13,858 nucleotides of DNA from Candidatus Caldatribacterium sp. (GTDB taxonomy: Bacteria; Atribacterota; Atribacteria; Atribacterales; Caldatribacteriaceae), in NCBI GenBank assembly GCA_025060675.1, contig JANXBI010000072.1, forward strand, positions 1 through 13,858. Direction: 5' to 3'. The notes under the pieces were generated by a model. It was given only the letters and a program-made list of their open reading frames with translations. It searched no databases and had not been told where the DNA came from. This document shows, piece after piece, positions 5,943-13,828 of this stretch. Both the position numbers and the translations under genes were made by a program. The stretch's first letter is position 1. Every line of letters begins with the position of its first letter.

Positions 5943-6742
5943 TTATGCTTCGACTCGATAAGGTCAACAAGTACTTTTTCCGAAATACCCAGGATGAACG
6001 TTGGGCCATCCGCAACTTGAACCTTGAGGTGGCGGAGGGCGAGTTTGTAACCGTTGTAGGAAGTAATGGTGCGGGAAAGACAACGCTTCTTAACCTTATT
6101 GGTGGCACGTGTTTTCCAGACAGTGGTCGTATCTTTATCGATGGTCATGACGTAACGATGGTTCCTGCCTATGAGCGGGCGAAATACCTTGGGCGGGTTT
6201 TTCAGAACACCTTCCAGGGCACAGCTCCTAATCTCACCATAGAGGAAAACCTTGCCATAGCTTACCTGAAAGGGAAGAGAAAGGGTATTCGTATAGCCAT
6301 TAGTGAGAAAATGCGAGAGTACTTCCGAGAACGTCTTGCTGAGATTGGTCTGGGTCTTGAGAATCGCCTGAAGGACCGGGTTGGATTGCTATCAGGTGGC
6401 CAAAGACAAGCCCTGGCTCTTCTTATGGCTACTTTTGGGAATCCGAAGATACTCCTCCTTGACGAGCACACGGCGAATCTTGATCCTAAGACAGGCGAAA
6501 AGATAATGGAGTTGACCACGCGTCTCATTGAGGGGAACAAGCTCACCGCCATTATGGTGACGCATAATCTCCGAGATGCTCTCCAGTATGGAGACCGAAC
6601 GCTTATGATGGACGAGGGAGAGATTATTCTTGATGTGTCTGGGAAGGAACGCGAACGAATGACCTTGCAAGAGCTTCTTGACCGCTTCAGCGAGCGGAGG
6701 CACAAAAGGTTCGTGGACGACAGAGCTTTGCTCTCGTCATAA
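5939..6742 (+). CDS. trpZ: ABC transporter ATP-binding protein, TrpZ type
   Basis: A 267-residue ABC ATPase that powers the transporter from the cytoplasmic face. All motifs are intact: Walker A GSNGAGKTT (41-49), Q-loop Gln89 in VFQNTFQG, signature LSGGQ (151-155), Walker B ILLLDE with Glu176, D-loop NLDPKT and switch His209 in MVTHN. The gene overlaps the permease by 4 bases at GTGA. GTG at 5939 gives MIMLRL, and ATG at 5945 is an alternative start two codons later; sequence alone does not decide between them. The family is COG1101, which accompanies COG2984/COG4120 proteins. A 17-base gap holding AAAGGAGG separates it from trpB2, so all four genes of the unit are probably co-transcribed. 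Confidence 0.9.
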   Translation: MIMLRLDKVNKYFFRNTQDERWAIRNLNLEVAEGEFVTVVGSNGAGKTTLLNLIGGTCFPDSGRIFIDGHDVTMVPAYERAKYLGRVFQNTFQGTAPNLTIEENLAIAYLKGKRKGIRIAISEKMREYFRERLAEIGLGLENRLKDRVGLLSGGQRQALALLMATFGNPKILLLDEHTANLDPKTGEKIMELTTRLIEGNKLTAIMVTHNLRDALQYGDRTLMMDEGEIILDVSGKERERMTLQELLDRFSERRHKRFVDDRALLSS

Positions 6743-6759
6743 AAGAAAGGAGGAAAAGT

Positions 6760-8082
6760 ATGGATGAAAACCGTATCCTCTTGAGTGAACGAGAGATGCC
6801 TACTGTCTGGTACAACATTCTTCCGGATCTTCCTCGCCCTCTTGACCCTCCATTGCATCCTCTCACGAGAGAACCGGTGAAACCAGAGGACCTTGCTTCA
6901 GTGTTTCCTCCAAGCCTCATTGAACAAGAGGTGAGTACGAAGCGCTTTATTGACATTCCTGGCGAGGTTATCGACGTATACCGTTTGTGGCGGCCAACAC
7001 CCCTTATTCGAGCTCGACGTCTTGAGAGAGCTCTGGGAACACCAGCACGTATCTACTATAAATACGAGGGTGTGAGTCCCGCGGGAAGTCACAAACCGAA
7101 TACTGCTGTTGCTCAAGCTTATTACAACAAGAAGGACGGAACGAAGCGCTTAACTACAGAAACCGGTGCAGGACAATGGGGTTCAGCTTTAGCTATGGCG
7201 TGCCGATTTTTTGGTCTTGCGTGTACAGTATACATGGTGCGAATAAGCTATGAACAGAAACCATACCGCCGAGTGCTTATGGAAACGTGGGGTGCAGAGG
7301 TATACCCGAGTCCAAGTACCCGCACAAAGGCTGGGCGAGAGATTCTCGCAAAGGATCCCGCATCTCTTGGGAGTCTTGGTATTGCTATTAGTGAGGCTAT
7401 CGAGGATGCGGTGACCACTCCAGACTCCAAATACAGCCTAGGGAGTGTCCTTAATCACGTCCTCTTACATCAAACTATTATTGGGGAGGAAGCTAAGCTC
7501 CAGCTTGAGAAGATTGGAGAGTATCCGGACATTATTGTGGGGTGTGTTGGTGGGGGGAGTAATTTCGGGGGAATTCTCCTGCCCTTTATGCGAGATAAGC
7601 TCGAGGGTAAAAGGGACTTCCGGGGTATTGCGGTAGAGCCTGTAGCGTGTTCTTCGCTCCTCAGAGGGAGATATGAGTATGATTACGGAGACGTGGCAAA
7701 AAATACACCACTTCTTAAAATGCACACTTTAGGGCATGAGTTTATTCCCCCAGCGATTCATGCTGGGGGTCTACGGTACCATGGGATGGCACCAATTATC
7801 AGCCTTCTTTATGATGCTGGACTTATCGAGGCGCAAGCATATCACCAGAATGCGGTCTTTGAAGCAGCGGTCCTTTTTGCTCGCACTGAGGGCTTTGTGG
7901 TTGCCCCAGAGACGGCCCATGCAGTTAAGGCAGTTGTTGAAGAGGCGAAAAAGTGTGCAACAACGGGGGAAGAAAAGGTTATTCTCTTCAATTGCAGTGG
8001 TCACGGATTCTTGGATCTTGCTGCTTACGACCAATACCTCTCTGGAAAACTCCCTGATGTGAATCACGAAAGCCGGAGATAA
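6760..8082 (+). CDS. trpB2: Tryptophan synthase beta chain, TrpB2 type
   Basis: A PLP enzyme that condenses indole with L-serine to give L-tryptophan. It has 440 residues, longer than TrpB1 (~400) and typical of TrpB2. The PLP lysine is Lys112 in AGSHKPNTA; TrpB1 enzymes have HKIN here, so this motif marks the TrpB2 branch. The catalytic Glu134 lies in TETGAGQWG, the phosphate-binding loop is CVGGGSN (about 262-268), and a long N-terminal extension carries LPDLPRPLDPPL. No trpA is in the window, and TrpB2 proteins are known to act without TrpA, often as indole salvage enzymes. It is the last gene of the T-box operon, with AAAGGAGG upstream and a strong terminator 3 bases after its stop. Placement beside the transporter suggests import and conversion of indole, or joint supply of tryptophan. 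Confidence 0.94.
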   Translation: MDENRILLSEREMPTVWYNILPDLPRPLDPPLHPLTREPVKPEDLASVFPPSLIEQEVSTKRFIDIPGEVIDVYRLWRPTPLIRARRLERALGTPARIYYKYEGVSPAGSHKPNTAVAQAYYNKKDGTKRLTTETGAGQWGSALAMACRFFGLACTVYMVRISYEQKPYRRVLMETWGAEVYPSPSTRTKAGREILAKDPASLGSLGIAISEAIEDAVTTPDSKYSLGSVLNHVLLHQTIIGEEAKLQLEKIGEYPDIIVGCVGGGSNFGGILLPFMRDKLEGKRDFRGIAVEPVACSSLLRGRYEYDYGDVAKNTPLLKMHTLGHEFIPPAIHAGGLRYHGMAPIISLLYDAGLIEAQAYHQNAVFEAAVLFARTEGFVVAPETAHAVKAVVEEAKKCATTGEEKVILFNCSGHGFLDLAAYDQYLSGKLPDVNHESRR

Positions 8083-8084
8083 AC

Positions 8085-8135
8085 GAAAACCAAAGACAAT
8101 CCCCAATTCATGGGATTGTCTTTGGTTTTCTCTTG
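8085..8135 (+). terminator. Terminator of the trpXYZ-trpB2 operon
   Basis: Bases 8085-8103 pair perfectly with 8112-8130 (19 bp) around an 8-base loop. The arms end in A and T runs, and TCTTGTTCTT follows. The A-rich left arm allows action on both strands, but no gene enters from the right. Confidence 0.88.
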
Positions 8136-8161
8136 TTCTTCCCCCCTTCCTTCTGTATAAT
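8133..8161 (+). promoter_or_regulatory. Promoter of the pyruvate carboxylase operon
   Basis: A perfect TATAAT (8156-8161) is preceded, with a 17-base spacer, by TTGTTC (8133-8138), a weak -35. Transcription would start near 8168, giving a leader of about 24 bases before the GTG start. Confidence 0.65.
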
Positions 8162-8191
8162 TTCGGAAAAAACCCGAAGGGGGACTGTTCT

Positions 8192-9940
8192 GTGGTCAGG
8201 ATTATGGATACCACCCTTCGCGATGCTCACCAGTCGCTCATCGCCACCCGTCTTCGAACGGAAGATATGTTGCCTATCTTAGAAAAAATGGATAAAGTGG
8301 GTTTCTACTCGTTGGAGTGTTGGGGAGGAGCGACTTTTGACGCAGCTATGCGATACCTTTGCGAAGATCCTTGGGAACGGTTACGTAAAATTCGCGAACG
8401 GGTGCAAAGGACACCTTTGCAAATGCTGCTTAGGGGTCAGAACCTCCTTGGATATCGCCACTATAGCGATGATATTGTTAAGCGGTTTATACCTCTTTGC
8501 GTCAAAAACGGTATCGATATTATTCGGATATTTGATGCGCTCAATGATATCCGTAATATGGAGCTTGCCATCAAGGTTGCTAAAGATGCGGGGGCCATCG
8601 TTCAAGGCGCTATATGTTACACCATAAGTCCGGTGCACACCATCGAGTCTTTTGTGGAGCTTGCTCTGAAGCTTGAAGAGTTAGGATGTGATGTGATTTG
8701 CATTAAAGATATGTCTGGAATTATTTCCCCCCAAGCGGCGTACGACCTTGTACTAGCTCTCAAGAAAAACCTCCGTGTTCCGGTACACTTACACACCCAT
8801 TCTACAAGTGGTATGGGTATGGTGAGCTACTACGCTGCCTGTCAGGCAGGCGTTGATATTATCGATTGTGCCTTTTCTCCTTTTGCGGGGGGCACGTCGC
8901 AACCTCCTCTTGAACCGATGGTTGCTTGTCTTAAAGGCACACCATATGATCCTGGCTTCAATCTTGAAGAACTTATAGAGATCGGGTACTACTGGTTGCG
9001 AGTTCGCGAGAAGTATCAAGCTCTCATTAGTCCTGTAGCTGAACGACCTGATGTTAGCGTACTTGTTCATCAAATACCAGGTGGAATGATCACAAACCTC
9101 TATGCGCAACTGAAAGAACAGAAAGCGGTCGATCGATACCATGAGGTGCTTCAAGAGGTTCCTCGAGTCCGTGAGGACCTTGGGTATCCGCCTCTTGTGA
9201 CTCCAACAAGTCAGATTGTAGGCACTCAGGCAGTGTTGAACGTTCTCATGGGCGAGAGGTATAAAAAGGTTACTGAAGAGGTGAAGAAGTACTGTTTGGG
9301 GTATTACGGTAAACCCCCTGCTCCTATTAAAGAGGAAGTTCTCCGTAAGATTATCGGTGATGAGAAACCAATCGATGTGCGCCCCGCAGACCTTCTTGAG
9401 CCGGAATGGGATAAAGTTGTGCGGGAGATGCAAGAGCTTGGTCTCCCTACTGACAGAGAAGAGGATATCCTCACTTACGCTATGTATCCGCAGATTGCCA
9501 CAAAATTCTTCCGTTGTGAGCTTGTTCCTGAGGAACTCCCTAAGACCGAAAAGGCCAAAGAAGAAGCTGTTACTCCAGGAAGTATTCCTAACGAATTTGT
9601 TGTCGTTGTGGATGGTGAAGAATTTCGAGTTAAGGTGCAGCCCATTTTTGGAGCAGCAGGAACTGAAGAGAAAGGAAAAACTGTGGAAAAGGAAAAGCCG
9701 AAAGAGATTCCTCGAGGTGCTGTTGTATCGCCTATGCAGGGTATGATTGTGGCTCTTAAGAAGAAGGTTGGCGATCCTGTCCAGAAAGGTGAAACGGTGG
9801 CTGTTCTTGAGGCCATGAAAATGCAAACTGAAATCCATTCTGATTTTACAGGAGTCGTAAAGGAGATATACGTGTACGAGACTGAGATTGTGGATTTTGG
9901 CGATATTATCATGGTTATCGGTGATTCCCATGTTTCGTAA
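8192..9940 (+). CDS. pycB: Pyruvate carboxylase subunit B (carboxyltransferase plus biotinyl domain)
   Basis: A 582-residue carboxyltransferase with biotin carrier, of the oxaloacetate decarboxylase alpha/PycB family. The N-terminal TIM barrel opens with IMDTTLRDAHQSLIATR. It has RGQNLLGYRHYSDD, the carboxylated-lysine motif CIKDMSG (Lys172), and metal ligands in HLHTHSTSG (His201, His203). A conserved domain follows, then a charged linker (about residues 460-510) and a biotinyl domain with EAMKM, the biotinylated Lys being 543. The start is GTG at 8192 after GAAGGGGGA. No beta or gamma subunit of a sodium-pumping oxaloacetate decarboxylase is nearby, and a biotin carboxylase gene overlaps its end by 11 bases. 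The pair therefore most likely forms an ATP-dependent pyruvate carboxylase making oxaloacetate. A decarboxylase alpha role is the main alternative. Confidence 0.9.
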   Translation: MVRIMDTTLRDAHQSLIATRLRTEDMLPILEKMDKVGFYSLECWGGATFDAAMRYLCEDPWERLRKIRERVQRTPLQMLLRGQNLLGYRHYSDDIVKRFIPLCVKNGIDIIRIFDALNDIRNMELAIKVAKDAGAIVQGAICYTISPVHTIESFVELALKLEELGCDVICIKDMSGIISPQAAYDLVLALKKNLRVPVHLHTHSTSGMGMVSYYAACQAGVDIIDCAFSPFAGGTSQPPLEPMVACLKGTPYDPGFNLEELIEIGYYWLRVREKYQALISPVAERPDVSVLVHQIPGGMITNLYAQLKEQKAVDRYHEVLQEVPRVREDLGYPPLVTPTSQIVGTQAVLNVLMGERYKKVTEEVKKYCLGYYGKPPAPIKEEVLRKIIGDEKPIDVRPADLLEPEWDKVVREMQELGLPTDREEDILTYAMYPQIATKFFRCELVPEELPKTEKAKEEAVTPGSIPNEFVVVVDGEEFRVKVQPIFGAAGTEEKGKTVEKEKPKEIPRGAVVSPMQGMIVALKKKVGDPVQKGETVAVLEAMKMQTEIHSDFTGVVKEIYVYETEIVDFGDIIMVIGDSHVS

Positions 9941-11417
9941 GGTTCTTGTCGCTAATCGTTCTGAGATAGCCATACGGGTCATGCGAGCTCTGCGAGAACT
10001 TGGCATAAAATCCGTAGCAATCTACTCTGACGCTGATCGACATGCTATTCATACCTACTACGCCGATGAGGCTTATCCTCTTGGCGGGAATCATCCGAAA
10101 GATACTTATCTCAACATCAAGAAAATCATCCAGATTGCCAAACAAGCTGGAGTAGATGCCGTTCACCCTGGATATGGGTTCCTTGCCGAAAATCCCTCTT
10201 TCGCCTACGCGTGCGAAAAGGAAGGTATCGTTTTTATTGGGCCTTCGAGTCGAGTTATTGAGCTTATGGGAAACAAAATCGTAGCAAGGAAAGTTATGAA
10301 AGAAGCTGGTGTTCCTGTTGTTCCGGGAAGCGATGGAGAAATTCGCTCTCTCGAGGAAGCACTTGAGGTCGCAAAAGAGATTGGTTATCCGGTTATCATT
10401 AAAGCTGCAGCTGGTGGTGGGGGTATCGGTATGCGTATCGTACGCACCCCTGAGGAACTTGAAGAAGCGATGGAACAAGCTAAGGCTACAGCCCTTTCTG
10501 CTTTTGGCGATGCCAGCATCTTCATAGAGAAGTACGTTTCCAATCCCAGGCACATCGAGTTTCAGATTCTTGCCGACCGGTATGGTAATGTTATCCACTT
10601 GGGTGAGCGGGAATGTACTATCCAACGACGTCATCAGAAACTCCTTGAAGAGGCTCCTTCTCCGATTATGACCGAGGAACTTCGCCAAAAAATTGGTGCT
10701 ATCGCTGTACAGGCTGCGAAGGCGGTGAACTATGTCAATGCTGGAACGGTGGAGTTTATCTACAGCGATGGTCACTTTTACTTCATCGAAATGAATACCC
10801 GTATCCAAGTGGAACATCCCATTACCGAAATGGTAACGGGTATTGATATCGTGAAAGAGCAAATCCGCATAGCTGCGGGAGAACCGTTATCCATTCGACA
10901 GGAAGACGTCGTCATTCGGGGACATGCTATTGAGTGTCGTATTAATGCTGAGGATCCTCTGAATAATTTTGCTCCCTCACCAGGGAAGCTCCTTGGTTAC
11001 CGTTCTCCTGGAGGCATTGGTGTTCGGGTCGACTCAGGGGTGTTTACTTCCTACACGATTCCACCTTTCTACGATCCTATGATTTCAAAGCTTGTTGTTT
11101 GGGGACGTACTCGTGAGGAAGCTATAAAGCGTATGGAGCGAGCGCTCTATGAGTACATTATTGTAGGGCCTAAGACGAACATTCCCTTCCACAAGGCTGT
11201 TCTTGCTAATGAGCGTTTCCGCCGCGGTGAGTTGACGACGCATTTCTTGAGCGAAGAGAGCTCGCTCTTTTCCGAAATGGAACGCATCATAGCAGAGGAA
11301 AAACCTTTGCAGGAAAAGCTTCAGAAAATTTTTCGAATCGATGCAAAAAGTGCAGCCGCAGTAGCGGCTGTAGAAAATTTCTTGCACTATGTTTACCGTG
11401 GGCAAGGGGAGAAGTGA
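9930..11417 (+). CDS. pycA: Biotin carboxylase / pyruvate carboxylase subunit A
   Basis: A 495-residue ATP-grasp enzyme that carboxylates biotin using bicarbonate and ATP. It starts MFRKVLVANRSEIAIRVMRA and carries GYGFLAENPSFAYA, Lys116 and Lys158 for ATP, the glycine loop AAGGGGIGMR (160-169), GERECTIQRRHQKLLEEAPSP, and the active-site segment FIEMNTRIQVEHPITEM with Glu287, Arg291 and Glu295. It is about 45 residues longer than E. coli AccC, as is usual for PycA of two-subunit enzymes. ATG at 9930 is preferred: homologues begin here and the 14 extra residues from 9888 would be pycB coding sequence read in another frame. The 11-base overlap with pycB implies coupled translation. It could also serve an acetyl-CoA carboxylase, but no other carboxylase gene is seen here. 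Confidence 0.93.
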   Translation: MFRKVLVANRSEIAIRVMRALRELGIKSVAIYSDADRHAIHTYYADEAYPLGGNHPKDTYLNIKKIIQIAKQAGVDAVHPGYGFLAENPSFAYACEKEGIVFIGPSSRVIELMGNKIVARKVMKEAGVPVVPGSDGEIRSLEEALEVAKEIGYPVIIKAAAGGGGIGMRIVRTPEELEEAMEQAKATALSAFGDASIFIEKYVSNPRHIEFQILADRYGNVIHLGERECTIQRRHQKLLEEAPSPIMTEELRQKIGAIAVQAAKAVNYVNAGTVEFIYSDGHFYFIEMNTRIQVEHPITEMVTGIDIVKEQIRIAAGEPLSIRQEDVVIRGHAIECRINAEDPLNNFAPSPGKLLGYRSPGGIGVRVDSGVFTSYTIPPFYDPMISKLVVWGRTREEAIKRMERALYEYIIVGPKTNIPFHKAVLANERFRRGELTTHFLSEESSLFSEMERIIAEEKPLQEKLQKIFRIDAKSAAAVAAVENFLHYVYRGQGEK

Positions 11418-11464
11418 CGTGTTACAATATCCATGTTGCTAGGTAACCACTATTGGGTCCGATC

Positions 11465-11473
11465 AGGGGGTGA
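11465..11473 (+). promoter_or_regulatory. Ribosome-binding site that decides the second FGGY kinase start
   Basis: AGGGGGTGA lies just before ATG at 11478 (7 bases from AGGGGG). The upstream ATG at 11433 has no such site. Confidence 0.75.
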
Positions 11474-11477
11474 ACTT

Positions 11478-13010
11478 ATGTATCTTCTTGGAACTGATAT
11501 TGGGACTAATGGCACGAAAACGGTTATGGTGGACGAGAAGGGGAATTTCGTTGCTGATGCCTTTGTGGAATACGACGTTATTACGCCAAGACCGTCTTGG
11601 GCAGAGCAGTGGCCCGATGTTTGGGTCGACGCAGTAGTGAAAACTGTTGCCCATTGTGTGGAAAAGGCAAAAGTTCATCCCAAAGACATTGCTGGCCTTG
11701 CCATAAGTGGTCTTTACGGAGGCTCTGGTATCCCTGTGGATAGGGACATGAAGCCTCTCCGTCCTTGTCTCATCTGGATGGATCGCAGAGCTCGAAAAGA
11801 AACGCAATGGGTGAAAGATAACGTGCCCCTTGAAAAGATTTTCGGTATTACTGGGAACTATGTTGATTCGTATTATGGGTTCACGAAGATGATGTGGATC
11901 CGGAACAATGAGCCTGAGGTGTGGGAAAAAATTTACCAATTTGTTACCCCGAAGGATTATGTCGTATATTGCCTCACAGGAGAGCTCGCTACGGACTATT
12001 CTTCTGCGGGGAATATTGGTGGTGTCTTCGATATTCGAAAGCGGACTTGGTCAGATGAAATGTGTGAAATTCTTGGTATCCCAAAAAGGATGCTTCCTGA
12101 AAGAATTTATAAGTCTTCCGATGTTGTGGGAAAACTGAGGAGAGAGTTTGCTGAAAAGATGGGTCTTTTGAGCGGCATGCCTATTGTGGCCGGAGGAATT
12201 GACGCGCCAGTGGCGCAACTTGCTGCCGGAGTGCTTGGTCCTGGGGAGCACGTAGCTATGGCTGGCACTTCTATGTGCTGGGGTACGGTGCACGATGGAA
12301 CATATCTTACACCATTCTTGGTAAGCTTTCCTTATGTGGTCTATGACGACAAGCTTATTTATACCTTTGGTGGCAGTGCCACCTCTGGAGCTTTGGCTCG
12401 CTGGTTCAGAGACCAGTTTGGACGTCTTGAGAAAGAGGCAGAGAAAGACTTTGGAGTCTCTGCATATACTCTCCTTGAGCTCCAAGCTCGGGATATCCCG
12501 CCGGGGAGCGATGGTATTATTGTTCTTCCGTACTTTATGGGTGAACGTTCCCCGATTTGGGACCCTGATGCTCGAGGAACGATTCTTGGGCTTTCTCTTT
12601 ACCATACCCGGGCTCACGTTTACAAGGCCATGCTTGAAGCTGCAGCCTATGCACTTCGGCACAACATGGAAGAGGCCTTGAAAACTGGGATGAAGCTCAA
12701 TCCTGAATGTTGGATTGTCGGTGGTGTTGCTCGTTCATCTTTCTGGGTGCAGATTTTTGCCGACGTTACAGGGTTTGACATGAAACGTCTCTCAAAGGAT
12801 GTTGAAGCACCCTTTGGCGATGCTTTTCTCGCTGGTTTAGGTACAGGGGTCATCGACAGACCTGAGCGGATTAAAGAGTGGGTAAGTTTTCGTCCAGTTA
12901 TCAAGACCGATCCAGAGAAGAAGGCGATTTATGATCGATACTACGCTCTTTTCAGGGAACTATACGAGAGCACAAAGGGTGTGATGAAGAAGCTTGCTGA
13001 CATAGTGTAG
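11478..13010 (+). CDS. FGGY-family carbohydrate kinase, xylulokinase-like, substrate unknown
   Basis: A 510-residue ATP-dependent sugar kinase. The N-terminal motif LLGTDIGTNGTKTVMVD (3-19) binds phosphate, WAEQWPDVWVDA is the usual WW-type segment, catalytic Asp242 sits in AGGIDAPVAQLAAG, and MAGTSMCWG follows. The C-terminal lobe has GERSPIWDPDARG, ALRHNMEEA and WIVGGVARSSFW. In the substrate loop it reads AISGLYGGSGIPVD then LIWMDRRA, unlike the ISGQMHG of xylulokinase, so the sugar is not predicted. It differs clearly from the kinase at 670-2130 (TSTSGT loop). ATG at 11478 is preferred over 11433 on its ribosome-binding site and family N-terminus. It is 60 bases after pycA and 11 before the rubredoxin fusion, so probably in one operon, but no functional link to these is known to me. 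Confidence 0.88.
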   Translation: MYLLGTDIGTNGTKTVMVDEKGNFVADAFVEYDVITPRPSWAEQWPDVWVDAVVKTVAHCVEKAKVHPKDIAGLAISGLYGGSGIPVDRDMKPLRPCLIWMDRRARKETQWVKDNVPLEKIFGITGNYVDSYYGFTKMMWIRNNEPEVWEKIYQFVTPKDYVVYCLTGELATDYSSAGNIGGVFDIRKRTWSDEMCEILGIPKRMLPERIYKSSDVVGKLRREFAEKMGLLSGMPIVAGGIDAPVAQLAAGVLGPGEHVAMAGTSMCWGTVHDGTYLTPFLVSFPYVVYDDKLIYTFGGSATSGALARWFRDQFGRLEKEAEKDFGVSAYTLLELQARDIPPGSDGIIVLPYFMGERSPIWDPDARGTILGLSLYHTRAHVYKAMLEAAAYALRHNMEEALKTGMKLNPECWIVGGVARSSFWVQIFADVTGFDMKRLSKDVEAPFGDAFLAGLGTGVIDRPERIKEWVSFRPVIKTDPEKKAIYDRYYALFRELYESTKGVMKKLADIV

Positions 13011-13021
13011 GGGGATTACCC

Positions 13022-13705
13022 GTGAACCTTGACGCCCTCTTTACACTAAACTGTGGAATGTACGTTGTTGCAACTCGTTACGGAGAGGAAATTAACGGAT
13101 GCATCATTAACGCTCTGGTTCAGGTAACTGCTTTCCCTCCTCAAATTATAGCCAGTGTTAACAAGGAAAGTTATACTCTTTCACTAATCGAGCAAAGTGG
13201 ATATTTCAGTGTTTCTGTCCTTGATCAGAACACTCCGCTTCAGACTATCGGCCTCTTTGGGTTTCGGAGTGGTAGGAACACGAAGAAGTTTGACCAGGTG
13301 AAATACTTTTTGGGGAGGACAGGTGTCCCTATTCTTTCAGAGCACACCGTGGCTTATGTGGAGGTAAAGCTGGTCCGAAGTATGGATGCAGGTACCCATG
13401 TGGTTCTCCTTGGAGAGGTAGTAGAAACGGAATTTATTAACGTGCAGGCTACTCCGATGACGTACAGCTACTATCGAGACGTAAAGGGCGGAAAAGTCCC
13501 TCGGACGGCAGCAACGTATAAGGAGGAGAAAGGAGAGATCGAGAAGAGAGAGCGATATCGTTGCAAAGTTTGTGGATACATCTATGATTCTCGATTTGGG
13601 GATCCAGACTCGGGTGTTCCTGCAGGCACTAAATTTGCCGATCTTCCTGGGAGTTGGGTTTGCCCAATCTGTGGGGTTGGAAAGGATCAGTTTGAGCGGG
13701 TGTGA
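13022..13705 (+). CDS. hrb: Flavin reductase-rubredoxin fusion (high molecular weight rubredoxin type)
   Basis: A 227-residue electron-transfer protein. Residues 1 to about 155 form a flavin reductase-like (FMN-binding split-barrel) domain: FTLNCGMYVVATRYGEEINGCI, then IIASVNKESYTLSLI and SVLDQ. A charged linker rich in Lys and Glu follows, then a complete rubredoxin domain with Fe ligands Cys181 and Cys184 (YRCKVCGYIYD) and Cys214 and Cys217 (WVCPICGVGKDQF). This architecture matches Moorella thermoacetica Hrb, which passes electrons from NAD(P)H to the flavodiiron protein FprA to reduce NO or oxygen. No flavodiiron gene is in the window. The start is GTG at 13022 with AGGGGGA (13009-13015) overlapping the end of the kinase stop codon. 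Its stop lies only 19 bases before the 23S rRNA promoter, with no terminator seen between. Confidence 0.93.
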   Translation: MNLDALFTLNCGMYVVATRYGEEINGCIINALVQVTAFPPQIIASVNKESYTLSLIEQSGYFSVSVLDQNTPLQTIGLFGFRSGRNTKKFDQVKYFLGRTGVPILSEHTVAYVEVKLVRSMDAGTHVVLLGEVVETEFINVQATPMTYSYYRDVKGGKVPRTAATYKEEKGEIEKRERYRCKVCGYIYDSRFGDPDSGVPAGTKFADLPGSWVCPICGVGKDQFERV

Positions 13706-13724
13706 GGAAATTCGTCTCTCCCCC

Positions 13725-13753
13725 TTGCAAAGGAAAAGAAAACCGAGTAAAAT
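13725..13753 (+). promoter_or_regulatory. Promoter for the 23S rRNA gene
   Basis: TTGCAA (13725-13730) and TAAAAT (13748-13753) have an ideal 17-base spacer, matching consensus at 4 of 6 and 5 of 6 positions. The start of transcription would be near 13760, about 70 bases before mature 23S rRNA. Confidence 0.7.
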
Positions 13754-13759
13754 ACCACT

Positions 13760-13785
13760 TGCCCTGTTGGGCATGCACCTTGACA
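13760..13785 (+). promoter_or_regulatory. Candidate rRNA antitermination leader (boxB-like hairpin and boxA)
   Basis: TGCCC (13760-13764) pairs with GGGCA (13769-13773) around TGTT, forming a short hairpin. The next base starts TGCACCTTGACA (13774-13785), which matches the rrn boxA consensus TGCTCTTTAACA at 9 of 12 positions. The order hairpin then boxA is that of E. coli rrn leaders, where Nus factors bind to prevent early termination. Confidence 0.5.
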
Positions 13786-13828
13786 AGTGAATACCGTCTG
13801 GGGAAGCATCCTGCCGATACAGGTTTGC

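Noticed and set aside
9888..9929. Upstream ATG for pycA adding 14 residues
   Set aside because: The extra residues are pycB coding sequence in another frame, and homologues start with the FRKVLVANR segment that begins at 9930.
8192..9940. Sodium-pumping oxaloacetate decarboxylase alpha subunit
   Set aside because: The family cannot be separated by motifs alone, but no membrane beta or gamma subunit is present and a biotin carboxylase gene overlaps it, so pyruvate carboxylase is the simpler reading.
8789..10006. 405-codon minus-strand frame opposite pycB, and a 315-codon one at 9915-10862 opposite pycA
   Set aside because: Both are shadows of strongly conserved carboxylase genes and show no family motifs or ribosome-binding sites.
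11423..11428. TACAAT as a -10 for a separate promoter before the second FGGY kinase
   Set aside because: No acceptable -35 at 16-18 bases upstream (the place reads GGGCAA), and no terminator precedes it, so read-through from pycA is more likely.
11433..11477. Upstream ATG for the second FGGY kinase adding 15 residues
   Set aside because: No ribosome-binding site there; the AGGGGG before 11478 and the family N-terminus favour the later start.
13810..13823. Small hairpin CCTG/CAGG just before 23S rRNA as a processing or terminator signal
   Set aside because: Only 4 base pairs; the real processing stem would need the 3' flank of 23S rRNA, which is outside the window.
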